Positions 62,601 to 64,000 of a stretch of 64,000 nt of DNA are shown here, piece by piece (position 1 is the first letter of the stretch; each line of letters opens with the position of its first letter). The position numbers and the translations under genes were made by a program. The notes beneath the pieces are model-generated. The model was given only the letters and a program-made list of their open reading frames with translations, had not been told where the DNA came from and did no database searches. Where the stretch lies: assembly GCA_035772405.1 (NCBI GenBank), contig JAYKKM010000494.1, positions 62,001 through 126,000 of the forward strand. The letters are read 5' to 3'. Source of the stretch: Chrysogorgia sp. JL179-B06 (taxonomy: Eukaryota > Cnidaria > Anthozoa > Scleralcyonacea > Chrysogorgiidae).

Positions 62601-64000
62601 AAAAATCAACGGCAAGGTGTACGAAACATATCTGTTACAAAATTACATCGGTTTAATGGACATAAAAGCAATAAATCATCGGGTAAATGACGAATAGATC
62701 TTGAAGCCATGTCCTTTGATTTTAAAGACGAGTCTCACTTTAATAATCGCCACGCATTTTCTCATATAACATCTGATCTTCACATTTTAAGTAGACGAAA
62801 CCTACAGCGTTCGATTCGCCAGATTCAAGTGATCATTTCGATATAGAATTTATTTAAATCGGACAAAAACACAACATTTCATAGTGATTAATATTACGGA
62901 GTTTCACAGGATATTTGTCAACACAGTATAATAATATTTCCCTGTCCTTTCGGCTGTCCATTCCGTCTTCATGATTGATCTCTCATCTGTGTTTCTCTCA
63001 TCTTGGAGAGAATCTTTGCGGGTTTACACTTTACAGGTCTCGGTAAACTTTTCCAACTGCGATTCATTGCCAATAAAACGAAAGTCCAAAACTCGCTTCA
63101 AATATTCGCTTGCATTGCCTTGCAACGACTACATGTCATGTTGACGTTTCGTCAGTTCTTTTTTTAATCTCTCATCTGTGTTTCTCTCATCCAGTTATCC
63201 TGGAGAGAATCTTTGCATTAGTTTGCGGGTTTACAGGTCTCGTAAATGCTTTCCGACTGCGATTCATTGACAACAAGGATGAACTGAATATTTGCATGCA
63301 TTAGTTTCGCAACCATTTCTTGCATGTTTCGCAAAGCCTATTGGGATGACGTAATGCAGATTCTCGACATAAATAAAAAGGAGGAAAAAAACAGAGCCCA
63401 TTTTAAGACTCTGGCTACCACAGTAGCGTGCTGGCAACATGCTCGCCTTTTTTCCTCCCGTCTTCCTACACAACCACTTTTTCGCTTGCCTGCTTTTCCA
63501 CCCGCCCGTCCGCTTTTTTGCTTGCCCGCCTTTCCTCCTAGTCCTGCCCACTTTTTCGCCTTTTCAAAACCTTGAAACAAACCCGTCTTTCAAACCAAAC
63601 CACTCTTGAAAAAAACCCGTCTTAAACAAACCCGAAACAATCAAGAGGCTGACTTGGAGCAAGTCTAATGTTTACCATAAATGTTAATCCTGGATATCTT
63701 TGTACACTATAGTTTAACCCAATATCTATAGAGTTGAAATTAAATTTAAACAAAATTTCCATTTAAAAAAAATTGCTGTGTACTGTATAGAACATGAATA
63801 TGAGTTAATTCAGGCTGTACCCTGCAGGCTAAAAAAAACTCTATACAGTAATAATTTCATATATATTAATTACAGCAACTATTACTTTTAGCATGTGGAA
63901 TGTTCAGTTGTTAATACTCCAGTTTCAGCTGTTCTTGCTGGTCTTAATTTGAAAAACACAAACCAAGAAGTTGTAATAGTTGATACATCAAATGACAAAT
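59622..64000 (+). CDS. ATF2-like: ATF2/ATF7-like bZIP transcription factor, N-terminal exons (partial)
   Basis: Exons 59622-59675, 59783-59873, 60245-60339, 61801-61836 and 63892-64000 (running on) join in phase with AG/GT borders. Exons 1-2 encode a single C2H2 finger, CKVPGCGQTFTNNDRLVVH, then RQTHNLSLTI. Exon 3 gives DQTPTPTRFLKNCDEEGLF. This layout, one N-terminal finger followed by TPTPTRFLKNC, is that of ATF2, ATF7 and CREB5. In ATF2 the TPTP threonines are phosphorylated by p38 and JNK, which frees the transactivation domain. Exon 4 (DFKTATSDDDKK) matches the acidic stretch that follows. The bZIP region lies beyond the window. Two in-frame ATGs stand at the start. Intron 3 holds an hAT-type MITE in a minisatellite. 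Confidence 0.93.
60480..61325. repeat. Intronic minisatellite interrupted by a MITE
   Basis: Units such as GGCCATCAATAGGGCAGTGTG and GGTACTGTACTAGGTCCATAAACAG alternate on both sides of the hAT-type MITE at 60585-61102. The MITE landed in one unit. Confidence 0.88.
60585..61102. mobile_element. hAT-type MITE with 8-bp target duplication
   Basis: Ends TAGAGGTGTAACGATA and TATCGTTACACCTCTA. CTGTACTA flanks it exactly at 60577-60584 and 61103-61110. Subterminal GATACG/CGTATC motifs are frequent. No transposase, 518 bp. A frame inside (60565-60816) is not a gene. Confidence 0.93.
61966..62120. mobile_element. Short TIR MITE with CAGGGCTTGAAATAAC ends
   Basis: CAGGGCTTGAAATAACA at the left and TGTTATTTCAAGCCCTG at the right, 155 bp, with GATCGG/CCGATC repeats inside. 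No clear target duplication. hAT-like by its ends only. Confidence 0.75.
62121..62981. other. Intron 4 of the ATF2-like gene
   Basis: No exon or repeat that I recognise, apart from a GGCGTTAACTC/CAGGCGTC pair of short motifs. Confidence 0.5.
62982..63275. repeat. Direct duplication of an intronic 90-bp segment
   Basis: TCTCATCTGTGTTTCTCTCATC..GGAGAGAATCTTTGC..GGGTTTACA..CTGCGATTCATTG occurs at about 62982-63070 and 63170-63272, the second with small insertions. Bases 63430-63560 that follow are C/T-rich (GCTTGCCTGC, CCGCCCGTCCGC) and non-coding. Confidence 0.8.

Noticed and set aside
63264..63580. Lys/Gly-rich frame on the minus strand
   Set aside because: It comes from a C/T-rich low-complexity stretch with GCCCGCC-type repeats in an ATF2-like intron.

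Overview
The window is AT-rich, intron-rich animal DNA packed with transposons. GT/AG introns, an ATF2/ATF7-type gene, BEL/Pao, Penelope-like and CR1/L2-type retroelements, many MITEs and a Polinton-like viral element suggest an early-branching metazoan. A cnidarian is my best guess from the repeat mix and the family B polymerase type; the species cannot be told from the sequence.

Layout. (1) 1-4.3 kb: tandem repeats, a ZZ zinc-finger exon (2885-3004), a LINE tail and a palindromic MITE. (2) 4.75-24.7 kb, + strand: the 3' part of a gene (copy A) whose five spliced exons encode a Cys-rich module followed by a module with an HGT motif. Its introns hold a polypyrimidine tract, a 67-bp satellite, a decayed Penelope-like element with a hammerhead-like motif, hAT-type MITEs, tRNA-like sequences and a BEL/Pao element with near-identical LTRs and a 5-bp target duplication. 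(3) 24.8-28.4 kb: LINE remnants and a TTAA-flanked palindromic MITE. (4) 28.6-45.0 kb: a virus-like Polinton/Maverick-type element. On the minus strand lie a frameshifted protein-primed family B DNA polymerase, a zinc-ribbon protein resembling the viral late transcription factor VLTF3, and three small membrane proteins, all tightly spaced. On the right arm lie a two-zinc-finger protein, a frameshifted type II thymidine kinase, and an intact Bro-N + VRR-NUC + zinc-finger fusion. An 8.17-kb TIR transposon (34232-42401) splits the element and contains a mariner-type MITE and a second 4.0-kb TIR element. (5) 45.04-51.4 kb: about 95 more copies of the 67-bp satellite, with higher-order structure. 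(6) 51.96-57.0 kb: copy B of the last four exons of the gene in (2), with nearly identical exons and introns but without the Penelope-like, BEL/Pao and large LINE insertions. (7) 59.6-64.0 kb, + strand: the first exons of an ATF2/ATF7-like bZIP gene, running off the window.

The dominant event is a segmental duplication (about 5.9-28.4 kb against 45.0-58.9 kb) with the virus-like element exactly at the junction. It could be a true tandem duplication or two haplotypes placed in series by the assembler; the sequence alone does not decide. The most unusual gene set is the Polinton-like block: DNA polymerase, thymidine kinase, a VLTF3-like factor and a Bro-N/nuclease fusion in one element, with no capsid, integrase, protease or packaging ATPase visible in the window.
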